Assembly: GCA_000434235.1 (NCBI GenBank)
Contig: FR891996.1
Location: 1 to 7,868 of the forward strand
Source: Alistipes sp. CAG:268
GTDB taxonomy: Bacteria; Bacteroidota; Bacteroidia; Bacteroidales; Rikenellaceae
Reading direction: 5' to 3'
Length of the DNA stretch: 7,868 nt
Shown: positions 6,500 to 7,868 of the stretch, piece after piece
Position numbering within the stretch: position 1 is the first letter of the stretch
Layout: every line of letters begins with the position of its first letter
Translations under genes and position numbers: made by a program
The notes under the pieces: generated by a model
Told to the model about the DNA's origin: nothing
Seen by the model: the letters and a program-made list of their open reading frames with translations, nothing else
The model's database searches: none

Positions 6500-6521
6500 C
6501 TGTAAGTGAGCTACTTACAGG
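6486..6521 (-). terminator. Intrinsic terminator downstream of tRNA-Ser
   Basis: On the minus strand CCTGTAAGT (6521-6513) pairs perfectly with ACTTACAGG (6507-6499) over a 5-nt loop, followed by TATTTTTATTTTT (6498-6486). It begins about 30 bases past the tRNA 3' end. Confidence 0.8.
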
Positions 6522-6551
6522 GATCATGGGTTTTTTGTCAAACCCCCTTTG

Positions 6552-6638
6552 CGGAGAGAGAGGGATTCGAACCCCCGGTACAGTTGCCCGTACACCGCAT
6601 TTCGAGTGCGGCCCGATCGACCACTCCGGCATCTCTCC
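6552..6638 (-). tRNA. tRNA-Ser, anticodon CGA
   Basis: An 87-nt class II tRNA. The 7-bp acceptor stem pairs GGAGAGA (6638-6632) with TCTCTCC (6559-6553), with G at 6552 as the discriminator. The D arm begins CCGGAGTGGTCGA. The anticodon stem is CCGCA/TGCGG and the loop CTCGAAA places anticodon CGA at 6604-6602, reading codon UCG. The long variable arm (TGTACGGGCAACTGTACC) is the serine hallmark, and the T arm carries GGTTCGAATCC. No CCA is encoded. Confidence 0.97.
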
Positions 6639-6697
6639 TTGTGTTGCGGGGTTGCTTTTCGGCTTTCCCCCTCCCCGAAACTTTCGTTTTGGGACTG

Positions 6698-6705
6698 CAA
6701 ATATA
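6698..6705 (-). promoter_or_regulatory. -7 box of the tRNA-Ser promoter
   Basis: TATATTTG on the minus strand is a full match to the Bacteroidetes -7 consensus TAnnTTTG. It lies 59 bases before the tRNA 5' end, giving a leader of about 50 nt. A -33 TTTG element is not obvious at the expected distance. Confidence 0.55.
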
Positions 6706-6808
6706 GACATATTTTTCGGAAACTACTATTTTTTGCAGGAAATTTTCGGTTTTTTTGATTTTTTTCTTCGGACGGCTCCGTTTTCCGCTCTTTGCCTGAT
6801 TTAATTCC

Positions 6809-6816
6809 TATCTTTG
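6809..6816 (+). promoter_or_regulatory. -7 box of the promoter for the lipoprotein gene
   Basis: TATCTTTG is a full match to TAnnTTTG on the plus strand, about 140 bases before the lipoprotein start codon. The upstream DNA is very T-rich (6722-6784), but a clean -33 TTTG at the right spacing is missing; the TTTG at 6791-6794 is too close. Expected leader length is about 130 nt. Confidence 0.55.
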
Positions 6817-6895
6817 TATCCGGGGTTTTGGCCGCTTGCCGGTGCGGCGCAGTATTTCCCCTCCGCACCCGTTTATATGGGTGAGAGCCGATACT

Positions 6896-6931
6896 AAAAC
6901 CGGTACGGTTTTCGTTCTGTTCATGAACAGA
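6896..6931 (+). promoter_or_regulatory. Two adjacent symmetrical elements in the lipoprotein leader
   Basis: AAAACCG-gta-CGGTTTT (6896-6912) is a 7-bp inverted repeat with a 3-nt loop, and TCTGTTCATGAACAGA (6916-6931) is a perfect 16-bp palindrome ending 24 bases before the start codon. They could be a dimeric operator or form leader hairpins near the ribosome-binding region. A further small hairpin, CACCC/GGGTG, lies at 6867-6884. Function is unknown. Confidence 0.5.
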
Positions 6932-6955
6932 GCTAACGCAAACAACGAGTGAGCC

Positions 6956-7868
6956 ATGAAAGAGTTGAGATTATGGATTGCCGCCGTCGTCGCGGCTGCG
7001 GGTCTCGCAAGCTGCTCGTCGGCATATTACGCCGCGTCGGGGTATGCCGGCGACGACCTGTATGTTCAGCACGACCGCGCGCAGATCGCACGCAAACAGC
7101 AGGCCGAGGCCGAAGCCAAGAAGGCTGAAGCCGAGGCGCGCAGAGCCGAGTGGGAGGCCCGGATCGCCGAGGCCCAGGCCGCTGCGGCAGAAAATGACTA
7201 CTACGAATACCGGAGTGCCGATTCGAATCCTTACCAGAGCATCCTGGCCGATGACTACGAGAGCGCCTATGCGCGCCGCCTGCGGGGCTTCGAGTCGCCG
7301 ACCTACCGGATGCCTTCGAGCTACATCAATGCCCGCTACAGTTCGGCCTTCACCTATGCCTCGGCCTACGATCCGGCTTTCTACAACGTCATCGTCATGG
7401 GTGACGAGGTGTGGGTCGAGCCCAAGTACATCACTTCGATGTTCGGATCGTGGGGGACTTCGGTCGTGCTGCTCGATCCGTGGTATTACGGCTGGAGCTG
7501 GCCGTGGGGGCCGTCGTTCTCGATCGGCAGCTGGGGCTGGAGCTTCGGCTGGAACGCCTGGTACCGGCCCTGGTACGCAGGGTGGTACAGCCCGTGGTAC
7601 GATCCCTGGTGGGGACCCGGCTGGGGCTGGGGGCCCGGTTGGCATCACCATCCCTACTGGGGCCCGGCCTGGGGGCATGGGCACCATTGGGCGCCGCGTC
7701 CGAACTATCGCTTCGGACGTACCGGCACCGCAGGCGGATCGCGCTACCTGCCGGCCTTCTCGTCGGGCGGCAGCCGCTATCGTCCGGCACTCTCCGGAAC
7801 GCGCGGCGGTGCGACCGGCAGCGGCTCCTCACGGGTCTACTATAACAGTGGCGGGCGTACGAACAACA
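6956..7868 (+). CDS. Tryptophan-rich lipoprotein of unknown function (3' end outside window)
   Basis: The frame is open from the ATG at 6956 to the right edge: 304 residues with no stop. Residues 1-20 form a lipoprotein signal (MKELRLW, hydrophobic core, lipobox LASC with Cys20), so the mature protein should be lipid-anchored, probably in the outer membrane. Residues 41-79 are an Ala/Glu/Arg/Lys stretch with strong coiled-coil character. Residues 80-175 are Tyr- and Ser-rich and include a compact block, NVIVMGDEVWVEPKYITSMF (144-163). Residues 176-245 contain 19 Trp in 70 positions with many Gly, Pro and Tyr, in repeats of the W-Y-x-P-W and G-P-G-W kind, and six His between 230 and 244. Residues 250-304 are Gly/Ser/Arg-rich and low in complexity. 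Similar Trp/Gly/Tyr-rich secreted proteins are annotated as hypothetical in Bacteroidetes; I recognise no function. It has its own promoter and is divergent from tRNA-Ser. Confidence 0.8.
   Translation, partial: MKELRLWIAAVVAAAGLASCSSAYYAASGYAGDDLYVQHDRAQIARKQQAEAEAKKAEAEARRAEWEARIAEAQAAAAENDYYEYRSADSNPYQSILADDYESAYARRLRGFESPTYRMPSSYINARYSSAFTYASAYDPAFYNVIVMGDEVWVEPKYITSMFGSWGTSVVLLDPWYYGWSWPWGPSFSIGSWGWSFGWNAWYRPWYAGWYSPWYDPWWGPGWGWGPGWHHHPYWGPAWGHGHHWAPRPNYRFGRTGTAGGSRYLPAFSSGGSRYRPALSGTRGGATGSGSSRVYYNSGGRTNN

Noticed and set aside
6552..6570. Duplication of the tRNA-Ser 3' end as an attachment site for the integrase
   Set aside because: I found no second copy of the tRNA 3' end elsewhere in the window; the other end, if any, is outside it.
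6390..6868. Overlapping minus-strand frames of 106 and 114 codons crossing the tRNA
   Set aside because: They translate the tRNA gene, its terminator and the tandem repeat; the RNA gene explains the sequence.
6971..7687. A 238-codon minus-strand frame opposite the lipoprotein gene
   Set aside because: Low-complexity Pro/Arg/Gly product with no motif. The plus strand has a promoter, lipobox signal and ordered domain pattern.

Overview
The window looks like the chromosome of a GC-rich member of the Bacteroidales; Alistipes or a close Rikenellaceae relative is the best guess. Reasons: GC-rich, strongly biased codons in the long genes; TAnnTTTG-type -7 boxes of Bacteroidetes promoters; no clear Shine-Dalgarno sites; an IntDOT-like tyrosine recombinase; a lipobox lipoprotein of Bacteroidetes style; and a tRNA with no encoded CCA. 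The genus is an inference from style, not from a marker gene.

Layout, left to right. (1) 1-808 is the remnant of an IS: the 3' part of a D-D-E transposase, ending in a 14-bp inverted repeat. (2) 812-3072 is a minus-strand pair, a periplasmic glycerophosphodiester phosphodiesterase (glpQ type) followed 39 bp later by a glycerol-3-phosphate transporter (glpT type), closed by a strong intrinsic terminator. Together they would hydrolyse glycerophosphodiesters from phospholipids and import the glycerol-3-phosphate. (3) 3094-4044 is a complete 951-bp IS5-type element with 16-bp perfect terminal inverted repeats and a 3-bp GAT flank on both sides. Its transposase carries an in-frame amber codon. (4) 4063-4533 is a small DprA/Smf-like Rossmann protein on the minus strand. 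Removing the IS places this gene only about 36 bp upstream of the phosphodiesterase, so the IS probably split a three-gene unit. (5) 4534-4680 on the minus strand folds into a closed, bubble-containing hairpin ending in U7, a candidate small RNA of 6S-like shape, directly abutting the DprA-like start codon. (6) 4690-5065 is gene-poor and rich in inverted repeats. (7) 5066-6279 is a tyrosine recombinase pseudogene whose last ~45 codons lie in another frame, with stops and lost catalytic residues. (8) 6434-6638 holds a 2 x 33-bp tandem repeat, a terminator, and tRNA-Ser(CGA). (9) 6809 to the end is a promoter, a hairpin-rich leader and the 5' part of an exported lipoprotein with an extraordinarily tryptophan-rich segment, running off the right edge.

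Taken together this is a chromosomal neighbourhood worn by mobile DNA: two IS insertions (one fragmentary, one dead by nonsense mutation) and a decayed integrase next to a tRNA gene. No intact defence or biosynthetic system is visible. The points most worth a second look are the candidate structured RNA, the IS that splits the operon and may replace its promoter, the frameshifted or chimeric integrase end, and the Trp-rich lipoprotein.
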